A stretch of DNA of 64,000 nucleotides, from contig JALKAW010000003.1 in NCBI GenBank assembly GCA_023015825.1, positions 62,001 through 126,000 on the forward strand, read 5' to 3'. Every line of letters begins with the position of its first letter. Within the stretch, counting starts at the first letter, position 1. Position numbers and translations under genes: made by a program. The notes under the pieces are model-generated. The model searched no databases, had not been told where the DNA came from, and saw only the letters and a program-made list of their open reading frames with translations. This document shows positions 53,700 to 63,323 of this stretch, in pieces. Origin of the DNA: Flavobacteriaceae bacterium S0862 (lineage in GTDB: Bacteria > Bacteroidota > Bacteroidia > Flavobacteriales > Flavobacteriaceae).

Positions 53700-55196
53700 A
53701 TGGCAAATTATTTTAACACATTATCGTTAAGTCAAAAATTAGAACAATTATCTAAATGCAGATTTATGGAATCGTCCGAATTTGAAGATGGTGTTTCCAC
53801 ATTAATTGGAAAAAAAATAGTCATCGTTGGATGTGGAGCGCAAGGCCTAAATCAAGGATTGAATATGAGAGATTCGGGTTTAGATATTTCGTATGCCTTG
53901 CGTGAACAAGCCATTGCTGAACAACGTCAATCGTACCAAAACGCAACAAGCAACGGATTTAATGTTGGAACTTATAAAGAGTTGATTCCAACAGCAGACT
54001 TAGTACTGAATTTAACACCTGATAAACAACATTCTAATGTTGTTGATACTGTGATGCCAATGATGAAACAAGGTGCAACATTGTCGTATTCTCATGGATT
54101 TAATATCGTTGAAGAAGGTAAACAAATCCGTGAAGATTTAACAGTAATCATGGTAGCGCCAAAGTGCCCAGGAACTGAAGTTCGTGAAGAATATTTACGA
54201 GGCTTTGGAGTGCCAACATTAACTGCTGTGCACCCTGAAAACGACCCAGAAGGAAAAGGTTGGGCTCAAGCTAAGGCTTATGCTGCTGCAACTGGAGGGC
54301 ACAAAGCAGGTGTTCTGGAATCGTCTTTTGTTGCTGAGGTGAAAAGTGATTTAATGGGTGAGCAAACCATTTTATGTGGTGTATTGCAAACAGCCTCTAT
54401 TTTGTCTTTTGATAAAATGGTTGAAGAAGGGATTGATGCAAATTATGCGGCAAAACTCATTCAATATGGTTGGGAAACAATTACTGAAGCATTAAAACAT
54501 GGTGGAATTACTAATATGATGGACAGATTGTCTAATCCTGCAAAAATTAAAGCTTTTGAATTATCAGAAGAATTAAAAGTAATCATGAAGCCATTGTTTG
54601 AAAAGCACATGGACGATATTATGTCTGGACATTTTTCAAAAACTATGATGGAAGATTGGGCTAATGATGATGTTAATTTATTAAAATGGAGAGCTGAAAC
54701 TGGTGAAACAGCCTTTGAAAAAACAAGTGCGACAGCTGAGCATATTTCTGAACAAGAATATTTTGACCATGGTGTATTGATGGTTGCTTTTGTGAGAGCA
54801 GGAGTAGAATTAGCTTTTGATACGATGGTTGCTTCAGGTATTATTGAAGAATCTGCGTATTACGAGTCATTACACGAATTACCACTAATAGCAAATACAG
54901 TTGCAAGAAAGAAGTTATTCGAGATGAACAGAATTATTTCTGATACTGCAGAATATGGTTGTTATTTATTTGACCATGCTTGCAAGCCATTATTGGTAGA
55001 TTTTATGAAAACAGTCAATACAGATGTTATTGGTAAGTCATTTGGAGCTTCAAATGCAGTTGATAATTTAGACTTAATCAAAGTCAATGACGTTATTAGA
55101 AATCATCCAATTGAAGCCACAGGGAAAGTATTGCGTCAAGCAATGACAGACATGAAAATTATTAAAACAGAAGCTAAACAAGAAGTATTTGCTTAA
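53700..55196 (+). CDS. ilvC: Ketol-acid reductoisomerase, class II (long form)
   Basis: NADPH- and Mg-dependent enzyme converting acetolactate and acetohydroxybutyrate to dihydroxy acids. At 498 residues it is the long class II form with a duplicated knotted domain, like the E. coli enzyme (491). It has the Rossmann motif [22 protein letters not shown], the acid-binding [30 protein letters not shown] and [16 protein letters not shown]. Twelve bases after ilvN in the operon. Confidence 0.98.
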   Translation: MANYFNTLSLSQKLEQLSKCRFMESSEFEDGVSTLIGKKIVIVGCGAQGLNQGLNMRDSGLDISYALREQAIAEQRQSYQNATSNGFNVGTYKELIPTADLVLNLTPDKQHSNVVDTVMPMMKQGATLSYSHGFNIVEEGKQIREDLTVIMVAPKCPGTEVREEYLRGFGVPTLTAVHPENDPEGKGWAQAKAYAAATGGHKAGVLESSFVAEVKSDLMGEQTILCGVLQTASILSFDKMVEEGIDANYAAKLIQYGWETITEALKHGGITNMMDRLSNPAKIKAFELSEELKVIMKPLFEKHMDDIMSGHFSKTMMEDWANDDVNLLKWRAETGETAFEKTSATAEHISEQEYFDHGVLMVAFVRAGVELAFDTMVASGIIEESAYYESLHELPLIANTVARKKLFEMNRIISDTAEYGCYLFDHACKPLLVDFMKTVNTDVIGKSFGASNAVDNLDLIKVNDVIRNHPIEATGKVLRQAMTDMKIIKTEAKQEVFA

Positions 55197-55199
55197 TAT

Positions 55200-56462
55200 A
55201 TGCAGACTGCAACAACATATTTCCCAAGTATAAAAGACGTTGAAACTGCCTCCGAAAAGTTAAAGGAGGTAGTTTCAGTAACGCCTTTATCTAAGAATGA
55301 ACGTTACTCAAATCAATTTGATTGTAATGTGTTTTTTAAACGCGAAGATTTACAGCAAGTTCGTTCCTATAAAATTAGAGGTGCTTATAATAAAATGTCT
55401 TCACTAACAGATATCGAAGCTGAAAATGGGATTGTTTGTGCAAGTGCCGGAAATCATGCACAAGGTGTTGCATTGTCATGTAAATTGTTAAAAATACATG
55501 GCACAATTTATATGCCTGCACCAACACCAAATCAAAAAATTGAGCAAGTCAGAATGTTTGGTGGTGATTATATAAAAGTGGTTTTGGTTGGAGATACATT
55601 TGATGATGCCTATGAAGCTTCAAAATTGGAATGCGAACGCTTAAATAAAACATTTATCCATCCATTTAATGATGAAAAAGTTATTGAAGGGCAAGCAACT
55701 ATTGGTTTAGAAATTATTGACCAAGCACAGCATCCAATTCATTATGTGTTTGTTCCAGTTGGAGGAGGAGGATTGGCCTCAGGTTTATCTACATTGTTCA
55801 AAGAGTTATCTCCAAACACAAAAATTATTGGTGTTGAACCAGAAGGAGCACCTTCAATGTCAGTGGCTATTCAAAAAGATAGGGTTGTTGAGCTTAAAAA
55901 TATTGAACGCTTTGTAGATGGTGCTGCAGTACGTCGCGTAGGAGATAAAACCTTTGAGATTTGCAAACAAAACTTAGATGCTGTCATCACTGTGCCAGAA
56001 GGTAAAATATGCCAAACCATTTTGGAGTTGTATAACAAAGATGCTATCGTTGTTGAACCAGCAGGAGCTTTGAGTATATCTGCTTTAAATTACTATAAAG
56101 ATGAATTAGAAGGGAAAAATGTAGTGTGTTTGGTAAGTGGCAGTAATAATGATATTACCAGAACACCTGAGATTAAAGAACGCGCTTTATTGCATGCCAA
56201 TTTAAAGCACTATTTCATTATTAAATTTCCACAACGTGCTGGCGCTTTACGTGAATTTGTTGTGGAGATTTTAGGGCCAAATGATGACATCACACATTTT
56301 GAATATACCAAAAAAGTAAACCGTGAAAATGATGTAGCTGTCGTTGGTTTGGAGTTGAAATCTCCGAGAGATTTACAGCCATTAATTACTAAAATGAAAC
56401 TTCACAATTTTTATGGTGATTATCTTAATGATAAGCCTGATTTGTTTCAGTTTTTGGTTTAA
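55200..56462 (+). CDS. ilvA: Threonine dehydratase (biosynthetic)
   Basis: PLP enzyme deaminating threonine to 2-ketobutyrate, the committed step to isoleucine. 420 residues; PLP lysine K58 in RSYKIRGAYNKM, SAGNHAQGVA, the phosphate-binding VPVGGGGLASGLS and a single ACT-like regulatory domain at about 325-415. That is the shorter form with one regulatory domain rather than two. Its place at the end of ilvDBNC fits isoleucine supply, and explains why the leader peptide is rich in Ile codons. Confidence 0.95.
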   Translation: MQTATTYFPSIKDVETASEKLKEVVSVTPLSKNERYSNQFDCNVFFKREDLQQVRSYKIRGAYNKMSSLTDIEAENGIVCASAGNHAQGVALSCKLLKIHGTIYMPAPTPNQKIEQVRMFGGDYIKVVLVGDTFDDAYEASKLECERLNKTFIHPFNDEKVIEGQATIGLEIIDQAQHPIHYVFVPVGGGGLASGLSTLFKELSPNTKIIGVEPEGAPSMSVAIQKDRVVELKNIERFVDGAAVRRVGDKTFEICKQNLDAVITVPEGKICQTILELYNKDAIVVEPAGALSISALNYYKDELEGKNVVCLVSGSNNDITRTPEIKERALLHANLKHYFIIKFPQRAGALREFVVEILGPNDDITHFEYTKKVNRENDVAVVGLELKSPRDLQPLITKMKLHNFYGDYLNDKPDLFQFLV

Positions 56463-56497
56463 CACAGACTTAACCAAAAAAATAAAACCAAGTTATT

Positions 56498-58090
56498 ATG
56501 ACTTCAACATTTGTAAATATTCCAGAGAAATTTCAAATTAAGGAATTAGTTAATCAAAGCACTTACTTGGTAAATGGTAAATTAATGTCATGGAACGGAG
56601 AGACTTCTGAGGTTTATTCTACGATTTCATCTACAGAAGACTATAAACCAACGTTGTTGGGAAGTATTCCAACTTTAACAAAAAAAGAAGCCTTACATGC
56701 ATTAGAAGCAGCATCTGAGGCTTATGGAAAAGGGCAAGGTTTGTGGCCAACCATGAAAGTTACAGATCGCGTTGCTTGTATGGAAAAGTTTGTAAAGCAA
56801 ATGAAAACCAAGCGCGATGAGGTTGTAAAATTATTGATGTGGGAAATAGGTAAAAATGTGTCAGATTCTGAAAAAGAATTCGATAGAACGGTTGAGTATA
56901 TTGAAGATACAATTGAAGAGTATAAACAAATTGATCGTGATTCTGCCAAGTTTGTCAAACATGCAGGTGTTTATGCACATATTCGTCGAGGACCTTTAGG
57001 AGTTGTACTTTGTTTAGGGCCATATAACTATCCATTAAATGAAACGTTTGCGTTGTTAATTCCAGCCATTATGATGGGTAATACAACCGTTTTTAAGCCA
57101 GCAAAACATGGTGTATTGTTGCTGTCACCTTTATTAGAGGCCTTTAGAAATAGTTTTCCAGAAGGTGTCGTTAATATTTTATATGGTAGAGGAAGAACCG
57201 TTGCTGCACCAATTATGCAATCGGGTAAAGTAGATGTATTGGCATTGATTGGAAACAGTAAATCTGCGAACGCACTCCAAGAACAACATCCAAAACAAAA
57301 TAGATTGCGTTTGGTGTTAGGTCTTGAAGCAAAAAACCCAGCAATAGTCTTGCCAGATGCCGATTTAGATTTAGCAATTGAGGAATGCATTGCAGGAACA
57401 TTATCGTTTAACGGTCAACGCTGCACAGCTTTAAAAATATTGTATGTTCATGAAGATATTGTTGAGGAATTTAATAAGTGTTTTTCAGCTCGAGTTGATG
57501 CTTTAAAGTTTGCTAATCCTTGGGATAATGGTGCAAAATTAACGCCATTACCTGAACCAGACAAACCAGCATATATTCAAGAGTTAATTGATGATGCCAC
57601 TGAAAAGGGAGCCAAAGTAATTAATGAAAAAGGTGGTGAAACTACGGAAAACTATATTTTTCCAGCAGTTTTATTTCCTGTAAATAAAACCATGCGTGTG
57701 TTTGAAGAAGAACAATTTGGACCTGTTATTCCTATTGTTTCATTTAAAAATATTGAAGAACCACTTGATGATATGGCTGAATCAAACTATGGACAACAGG
57801 TAAGTTTGTTTGGAAAAGATGTGAAAACGTTGGCACCTTTAATTGATACTTTAGTGAACTTGGTGTGTCGTGTAAATTTGAATAGTTCCTGTCAAAGAGG
57901 ACCAGATGTCTATCCATTTACAGGAAGAAAAGATTCTGCAGTAGCAACCTTAAGTGTGCATGATGCTTTGCGTTCGTTTTCCATAAGAACATTTGTTGCA
58001 TCAAAAGACAATAATTATAACAATGCCATTTTAAATGAATTATTAGAATCCAAAGCCTCTAATTTTGTAAGTACAGATTATATTTTATAG
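56498..58090 (+). CDS. gapN: NADP-dependent glyceraldehyde-3-phosphate dehydrogenase (non-phosphorylating), ALDH family
   Basis: A 530-residue aldehyde dehydrogenase. The active-site Asn is in [13 protein letters not shown], the general-base Glu in [13 protein letters not shown] and the nucleophile Cys in [15 protein letters not shown]. The YNYPLNE and QRCTALK forms and the [17 protein letters not shown] tail resemble GapN, which oxidises glyceraldehyde-3-phosphate directly to 3-phosphoglycerate and yields NADPH. Specificity is by resemblance only. It starts 35 bases after ilvA with no terminator between, so it may be co-transcribed; NADPH supply for IlvC would make sense of that. Confidence 0.82.
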   Translation: MTSTFVNIPEKFQIKELVNQSTYLVNGKLMSWNGETSEVYSTISSTEDYKPTLLGSIPTLTKKEALHALEAASEAYGKGQGLWPTMKVTDRVACMEKFVKQMKTKRDEVVKLLMWEIGKNVSDSEKEFDRTVEYIEDTIEEYKQIDRDSAKFVKHAGVYAHIRRGPLGVVLCLGPYNYPLNETFALLIPAIMMGNTTVFKPAKHGVLLLSPLLEAFRNSFPEGVVNILYGRGRTVAAPIMQSGKVDVLALIGNSKSANALQEQHPKQNRLRLVLGLEAKNPAIVLPDADLDLAIEECIAGTLSFNGQRCTALKILYVHEDIVEEFNKCFSARVDALKFANPWDNGAKLTPLPEPDKPAYIQELIDDATEKGAKVINEKGGETTENYIFPAVLFPVNKTMRVFEEEQFGPVIPIVSFKNIEEPLDDMAESNYGQQVSLFGKDVKTLAPLIDTLVNLVCRVNLNSSCQRGPDVYPFTGRKDSAVATLSVHDALRSFSIRTFVASKDNNYNNAILNELLESKASNFVSTDYIL

Positions 58091-58216
58091 GTTGAAATTT
58101 GAATTTATTTTGAATATAAGTAGATGAATCCGTACAAAGAATAGGAATATCATAATTTTTCAATAAAAAAGCCTTTTTTTAACTCGTTGTATTTAATTAA
58201 TTTATAGTTTAGCACT

Positions 58217-58288
58217 ATGATTACAATCAAAAATAAAAATAGGGAAATAACACCCACACGCTCAACACTTCGTGAGCGACGTCGCTAA
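58217..58288 (+). CDS. Candidate arginine operon leader peptide
   Basis: A 23-codon ORF beginning MITIKNKNREITPT and ending with the residues Arg-Ser-Thr-Leu-Arg-Glu-Arg-Arg-Arg, then TAA. Six of 23 residues are Arg, three of them consecutive just before the stop. It lies 233 bases upstream of the first gene of the arginine operon. The Arg codons account for the local GC-rich patch. Overlapping short stems (CGCTCA/TGAGCG; TGAGC/GCTCA) exclude each other. A clear promoter and a U-tailed terminator were not found, so function is tentative. Confidence 0.5.
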   Translation: MITIKNKNREITPTRSTLRERRR

Positions 58289-58520
58289 TGCTCAAATTTC
58301 AGCAAATTAGTAACAACATTTTTATTTTTTATCACATTGAACAACCCATTACAGATATCATTTTTTAAACATTCAATTATTATTTATAATAATTATGTTT
58401 TGGCACGCAGAAGTTTTATGCGTCGCCCGTAAGGGTATGTTTATTATTTAGGAATTAGGTGAGTCCATTTCCGTTTTCAAAGTCAAAAATTCAACAATAA
58501 TTTTTTTAATCAATTTAACA
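58289..58520. other. Remainder of arg leader region, with a GC-rich hairpin
   Basis: No protein gene is evident. A U-rich tract at 58319-58332 follows a weak stem (AATTT/AAATT). The only strong structure is a hairpin at 58402-58427 (GGC-ACGCA with TGCGT-C-GCC, one bulged C), whose 3' arm can also pair with the Arg-codon segment GCGACGT at 58276-58282. The last 80 bases before the GNAT gene are AT-rich and unstructured. Confidence 0.4.
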
Positions 58521-59138
58521 ATGGAAATTGTTATTGCTAACATATCGCATAGTGTTTATGCAGAAATCATTTGTAATACCATAGCAGAAGCAGCTCAAGT
58601 TAGAGGGACTGGAATTGCAAAACGAAAACCTGAATACATAATTACCAAAATGGAAAATGGTAATGCTGTCATCGCTTTAGATGGTGAAAAATTTGCTGGT
58701 TTTTGTTATATCGAAAAATGGAGTCATGGAAAATTTGTGGCCAACTCTGGTTTAATTGTACATCCAGACTATAGAAATTTAGGACTGGCAAAACAAATTA
58801 AACATAAGATTTTTGAACATTCAAGAGCCAAGTTTCCAGACGCAAAAGTATTTAGCATCACTACAGGTTTAGCGGTGATGAAAATGAATAACGAATTGGG
58901 TTACAAGCCAGTAACGTTTTCAGAGTTGACCGACGATCAAACCTTTTGGGATGGTTGCCAAACCTGTAAAAATTACGATGTACTACAACGTACTGAGCAA
59001 AAAATGTGCTTGTGTACAGGGATGTTGTACAATCCTTCAAAAGAAGAAAAAAAGACATACGAACATAAATTTGACAAAAAAGTGTGGACCAGATTAAAAA
59101 ACATCAAACAAAACAGATTTATAAAAAAAGAAAAATGA
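58521..59138 (+). CDS. GNAT acyltransferase, probable first step of arginine synthesis
   Basis: A 205-residue GNAT-fold enzyme heading the arginine operon. The acetyl-CoA-binding core is at about 85-135 (SGLIVHPDYRNLGLAKQIKHKIF), followed by TTGLAVMKMNNELGYKPVTF. The C-terminal tail has a Cys-rich segment (GCQTCKNYD...CLCTGML) that could bind zinc. By position it is the likely N-acylglutamate synthase (acetyl or succinyl donor) of this pathway, since no classical argA or argJ is seen in the window. The next gene, argG, starts inside its stop codon (ATGA). Confidence 0.8.
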   Translation: MEIVIANISHSVYAEIICNTIAEAAQVRGTGIAKRKPEYIITKMENGNAVIALDGEKFAGFCYIEKWSHGKFVANSGLIVHPDYRNLGLAKQIKHKIFEHSRAKFPDAKVFSITTGLAVMKMNNELGYKPVTFSELTDDQTFWDGCQTCKNYDVLQRTEQKMCLCTGMLYNPSKEEKKTYEHKFDKKVWTRLKNIKQNRFIKKEK

Positions 59139-60322
59139 GTAAAAAATTAGTTATCGCCTATAGTGGCGGATTAGATACTTCTTATTGTGCAGTAAGCCTA
59201 TCTAAAGCAGGTTACGAAGTGCATGCAATTAGTGTAAATACTGGCGGCTTTACTGAAGAAGAAATTAGTAAAATCAAGTCAAACGCTTATAAAATGGGTG
59301 TTTCTACCTATAAAAATATAGATGCAGTTACATCGTATTATAACAAGGTAATTAAGTATTTAATTTTTGGTAATGTGCTAAAAAACAATACCTATCCATT
59401 ATCTGTAAGTGCTGAAAGAATCATTCAAGCTATAGAGATAGTAGAATATGCTAAAAGCATAAATGCCAAATATATTGCACATGGAAGCACAGGAGCAGGA
59501 AATGATCAAGTGCGTTTTGATATGATTTTTCAAACATTAGCACCTGAAATAGAAATCATTACACCAATTAGAGATCATAAACTATCAAGACAAGAAGAGA
59601 TAGATTATTTGAAAGCTAACGGTATTGATATGTCTTGGGAAAAGGCAAAATATTCAGTTAATAAAGGGCTTTGGGGAACTAGTGTTGGTGGAGAGGAGAC
59701 GTTGACATCTGAAAAACCTCTACCAGACTCTGCTTATCCATCTCAACTAAAGCATGCTGAACCAGAAAAAGTTACCTTAACTTTTAAAAAAGGGGAATTG
59801 CTTGCCGTTAATGGTGTTGAAAATAATCCAGAAGTCAATATTGAAGTCTTAAATAGTTTGGCCTCAGTATACGCTATTGGTAGAGATATTCACGTTGGGG
59901 ATACGATTGTTGGGATTAAAGGACGTGTTGGTTTTGAAGCTGCAGCAGCATTAATTATTATCAAAGCACATCATTTATTAGAAAAGCATACACTTACCAA
60001 ATGGCAACTACAACATAAAGAATATTTAGCTAGTTTCTACGGAATGCATCTTCATGAAGGGCAATATTTAGATCCTGTGATGAGAAATATTGAAGCGTTT
60101 TTACAAAGTAGCCAAGATACAGTTTCAGGAGATGTCATGATCACCTTAAAACCATATCATTTCTCACTTGACGGAATTAGTTCCAATCACGATTTAATGA
60201 ATGCTAAGTTTGGTAGTTATGGCGAAATGAATAAAGGCTGGACAGCAGATGAAGCTAAGGGATTTATTAAAATTCTAGGCAATCAGAATAAAATTTATCA
60301 ACAAGTAAATTCAGAATTATGA
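59135..60322 (+). CDS. argG: Argininosuccinate synthase
   Basis: Joins citrulline and aspartate with ATP. 395 residues, beginning MSKKLVIAYSGGLDTSYCAVSL, with the PP-loop SGGLDTS at about 10-16; YIAHGSTGAGNDQVRFD, PIRDHKLSRQEEIDYL and the NKGLWGTSVGGEE block are typical. The frame is open 17 codons further upstream, but the 59135 ATG gives the family N-terminus and overlaps the GNAT stop by 4 bases. argC starts in its stop codon in the same way. Confidence 0.96.
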   Translation: MSKKLVIAYSGGLDTSYCAVSLSKAGYEVHAISVNTGGFTEEEISKIKSNAYKMGVSTYKNIDAVTSYYNKVIKYLIFGNVLKNNTYPLSVSAERIIQAIEIVEYAKSINAKYIAHGSTGAGNDQVRFDMIFQTLAPEIEIITPIRDHKLSRQEEIDYLKANGIDMSWEKAKYSVNKGLWGTSVGGEETLTSEKPLPDSAYPSQLKHAEPEKVTLTFKKGELLAVNGVENNPEVNIEVLNSLASVYAIGRDIHVGDTIVGIKGRVGFEAAAALIIIKAHHLLEKHTLTKWQLQHKEYLASFYGMHLHEGQYLDPVMRNIEAFLQSSQDTVSGDVMITLKPYHFSLDGISSNHDLMNAKFGSYGEMNKGWTADEAKGFIKILGNQNKIYQQVNSEL

Positions 60323-61296
60323 TACAAGTAGGAATAATAGGGGGAGCTGGTTATACAGCAGGAGAATTAATCAGATTGTTATTAAATCATTCTGAAACTG
60401 AAATCAATTTTGTGTTTAGTACATCCAATGCGGGCAATAAAGTTTCTAAAGTCCATCAAGATTTAGTTGGCTCTACAGATTTAGTGTTTTCTGGTGAAAT
60501 TAACCCAGATGTTGATGTCTTATTTTTATGTTTAGGTCACGGAAATTCTAAAGCATTTCTAGAGGCAAACACATATTCAAATTCAACTAAGATCATTGAT
60601 TTAAGTAACGACTTTAGGTTAGAAGTTCATAAAAAGCTTGAAGATAAAACCTTTGTTTATGGTCTGCCAGAATTGCAAAAAGAAGCGATTAAAAAAGCGA
60701 AGTATATAGCTAATCCAGGTTGTTTTGCTACAGCAATTCAATTGGCATTGTTGCCACTAGCACAAGCAAAATTAATTGATGATGATATCCATGTGAATGC
60801 TGTTACTGGTTCAACTGGAGCAGGAACATCGTTGTCTGAAACTACACATTTTACTTGGCGAGACAATAACATCTCTTATTATAAACCATTTACACATCAA
60901 CATTTAGGAGAAATCAATCAATCGGTTAAACAGCTGCAAAGTGATTTCAATTCAGAAATTATTTTCATGCCAAATCGTGGTAATTTTTCCAGAGGCATTT
61001 TTGTAACGGCTTATACAAAATTTGAAGGGTCATTAGAAGAAGCAAAAGTAGTTTATCAAGAGTATTACAATGATGCCGCTTTCACCTTTATTTCTGATGA
61101 GGATATTCATTTAAAGCAAGTGGTTAATACAAATAAATGCCTTATTCATTTGCATAAGCACAACAATAAATTATTGATTACAAGTATTATTGACAACCTT
61201 CTAAAAGGCGCTTCAGGTCAAGCTATTCAGAATTTGAATTTAATGTTTGATTTTCCAGAAACCGAAGGATTACAACTAAAAGCAAACTTTTTTTAA
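60319..61296 (+). CDS. argC: N-acyl-gamma-glutamyl-phosphate reductase
   Basis: NADPH-dependent reduction of the acylglutamyl phosphate to the semialdehyde. 325 residues; nucleotide-binding GIIGGAGYTAGELIRLL at the N-terminus, catalytic Cys in IANPGCFATAIQLALLPL, and GSTGAGTSLSETTHF and the PFTHQHLGEINQ His-containing block. The 4-base ATGA overlap with argG shows translational coupling. A 103-base gap with a possible hairpin follows before proC. Confidence 0.96.
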   Translation: MIQVGIIGGAGYTAGELIRLLLNHSETEINFVFSTSNAGNKVSKVHQDLVGSTDLVFSGEINPDVDVLFLCLGHGNSKAFLEANTYSNSTKIIDLSNDFRLEVHKKLEDKTFVYGLPELQKEAIKKAKYIANPGCFATAIQLALLPLAQAKLIDDDIHVNAVTGSTGAGTSLSETTHFTWRDNNISYYKPFTHQHLGEINQSVKQLQSDFNSEIIFMPNRGNFSRGIFVTAYTKFEGSLEEAKVVYQEYYNDAAFTFISDEDIHLKQVVNTNKCLIHLHKHNNKLLITSIIDNLLKGASGQAIQNLNLMFDFPETEGLQLKANFF

Positions 61297-61398
61297 AAAT
61301 TGAAATCATGAAACATCCATGACTAAATTTTTTCACACGATGAAAATGATTTTATGGATGTTACATCTGACAAATTAAAAAATAATAAATATAAACAG

Positions 61399-62199
61399 AT
61401 GAAAATTGCCATAATAGGAACAGGAAATCTAGGACAATCAATCGCAAAAGGCTTAATTACCAATAATGCCATCACAACTTTGTATTTAACCAGACGACAT
61501 TTAAATGCGCTATCAGAATTTGAAGGTTATAAAAATGTGACGGTAACTTCGGATAATACAGTTGCAGTTCAGCAATCAGATATTTTAATTTTTGCAGTGC
61601 AGCCTTCACATTTTGAGACTGTTTTAGACGAAATCAAACCGTTTTTAACGGAGAAACACGTCGTTATTTCAACCATTACAGGTTTTGTAATTCATAAAAT
61701 TGAAGCACAAATAGGTGCAGATAAATTTATCATTAGAGTGATGCCTAACACAGCAATTGCTGTAGAAAAATCAATGACATGTTTATGTAGTAATGAACAA
61801 GGTGCAAAACGCATCAAAATTGCTGAAGCCATTTTTAATAGGTTAGGACATTCGTTAACCATTCCAGAGAGTCAGATGCAAGCCGCTACAGTGGTTTGTG
61901 CAAGTGGTATAGCCTTCTGGATGCGATTAATTAGAGCGACTACTCAAGCGGCAATTCAGCTTGGTTTTGACGCAAATGAAGCTCAAGAATTAGCCATGTA
62001 CACGAGCGAAGGAGCAGCAAGTTTGCTCATTACAAATGGGAATCATCCAGAAGAAGAGATTGATCGCGTTACCACACCAAAAGGGTGTACTATTGAAGGC
62101 TTAAATGAAATGGAGCATAAAGGTTTGAGTTCTTCATTAATTCAAGGGATGGTTACATCGTTTAACAAAATCAGCAACATCAAAAAAGAGCAAATATGA
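61399..62199 (+). CDS. proC: Pyrroline-5-carboxylate reductase family protein
   Basis: A 266-residue NAD(P)H-dependent reductase. Rossmann motif IAIIGTGNLGQSIAKGL at the start, VIRVMPNTAIAVEKSMTCL, and the C-terminal signature TSEGAASLL...TPKGCTIEGLNEMEHKGLSSSL, which is the P5CR motif. The frame extends 15 codons upstream, but MKIAIIGTGN is the natural N-terminus. It is embedded in the arginine operon between argC and argD, so it may make proline from an ornithine-derived intermediate, or have been co-opted in arginine metabolism. Confidence 0.93.
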   Translation: MKIAIIGTGNLGQSIAKGLITNNAITTLYLTRRHLNALSEFEGYKNVTVTSDNTVAVQQSDILIFAVQPSHFETVLDEIKPFLTEKHVVISTITGFVIHKIEAQIGADKFIIRVMPNTAIAVEKSMTCLCSNEQGAKRIKIAEAIFNRLGHSLTIPESQMQAATVVCASGIAFWMRLIRATTQAAIQLGFDANEAQELAMYTSEGAASLLITNGNHPEEEIDRVTTPKGCTIEGLNEMEHKGLSSSLIQGMVTSFNKISNIKKEQI

Positions 62200-63323
62200 A
62201 TTTATTTAATGTGTATCCTTTATTTGATATCACTCCTGTAAGGGCTGAAGATGTCTTTGTTTTTGATGAAAACAACACGAAGTATTTAGATTTGTATGGA
62301 GGTCATGCAGTCATTTCTATTGGTCATTCCCATCCGGAATATGTAAAAAGCATCAGCGAACAGGTAAGTAAGTTGGGTTTTTATAGTAATTCCATTCAAA
62401 ACCCTTTGCAAGAAGAATTAGCAAAGCAAATTACGCAGTTATCAAATTGCGAAAATTACAATTTGTTTTTATGTAATTCTGGAGCTGAAGCTAATGAAAA
62501 TGCACTGAAACTAGCTTCCTTTAAAACAGGAAAAAGTAAAGTAATTGCGTTTAAAAACTCGTTTCATGGAAGAACGTCTGCTGCAGTTGCCGCTACAGAT
62601 AATCCAAAAATTATTGCTCCAATTAATGCACAGCAAGAAGTAGAATTTATTGAGCTTGGAGATTTAGCCGCAATTGAAAAATCACTGCAAAACGAAAATG
62701 TATGTGCAGTGATTATTGAGTGTATTCAAGGTGTTGGTGGTTTGGATGAAAGTACTACGCAATTTTATAAAGCGTTGGAATTATTATGTAATAAGTATCA
62801 TGCATTACTAATTGCAGACGAAGTACAATCTGGTTTTGGACGAACAGGTGATTTCTTTGCTTTTCAAACACATGGTATTAATCCTGATATTATTTCAATG
62901 GCAAAAGGCATGGGAAACGGATTTCCAATGGGAGGCATTTTAATCAATAATAAAATTGAAGCATCATATGGTATTTTAGGAACAACATTTGGAGGTAATC
63001 ACTTGGCGTGTGTAGCATCATTAGCTGTGATTAAAGTACTAAAAGAAGAGCAGTTATTAGAAAACACTAAGGAAGTGTCAGCTTATTTTATTGAAAAAGC
63101 GAAATCCATTCAGAAATTAAAATCCTTAAAAGGAAGAGGTTTAATGTTAGGGTTGGAATTTGATTTTCCAGTTGCTCAGCTTAGAAATGCGTTAATCCAT
63201 AAACATCAAATGTTTACAGGAAGTTCAAACAATCCTAATCTATTAAGAATTTTACCACCTTTAACTATTCAAAAAGCACACATAGATGTTTTTATTGACG
63301 CTTTAAAACAAGAACTAAAATGA
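62196..63323 (+). CDS. argD: N-acylornithine aminotransferase
   Basis: PLP aminotransferase turning acylglutamate semialdehyde into acylornithine. 375 residues; LDLYGGHAVISIGHSHPEY, NSGAEANENALKLA, the FHGRTSAAVAAT block, ADEVQSGFGRTGDFFAFQ and the PLP Lys in SMAKGMGNGFPMG are class III (ornithine-type) signatures. It overlaps proC by 4 bases (62196-62199) and argF' by 4 bases (63320-63323), so it is translated in tight coupling. Use of the acetyl or succinyl derivative is not decided by the sequence. Confidence 0.94.
   Translation: MNLFNVYPLFDITPVRAEDVFVFDENNTKYLDLYGGHAVISIGHSHPEYVKSISEQVSKLGFYSNSIQNPLQEELAKQITQLSNCENYNLFLCNSGAEANENALKLASFKTGKSKVIAFKNSFHGRTSAAVAATDNPKIIAPINAQQEVEFIELGDLAAIEKSLQNENVCAVIIECIQGVGGLDESTTQFYKALELLCNKYHALLIADEVQSGFGRTGDFFAFQTHGINPDIISMAKGMGNGFPMGGILINNKIEASYGILGTTFGGNHLACVASLAVIKVLKEEQLLENTKEVSAYFIEKAKSIQKLKSLKGRGLMLGLEFDFPVAQLRNALIHKHQMFTGSSNNPNLLRILPPLTIQKAHIDVFIDALKQELK

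Noticed and set aside
58167-58180. Terminator after gapN at AAAAAAGCCTTTTTTT
   Set aside because: The two arms meet with only two bases between, leaving no loop; it cannot form a hairpin, so gapN may read through into the arg leader.
58418-58432. Four-codon ORF Met-Arg-Arg-Pro as an Arg leader peptide
   Set aside because: Too short to judge, and it lies inside the loop and arm of a hairpin that explains the sequence; the 23-codon ORF at 58217 is a better candidate.
58253-58435. tRNA or integron attC site in the GC-rich patches
   Set aside because: No cloverleaf with a T-loop GTTCRA block, no CCA-end stem and no attC R boxes could be found.
61354-61398. Extended proC start at 61354
   Set aside because: The additional 15 residues precede the universal Rossmann start and the upstream ATG is part of an inverted repeat arm.
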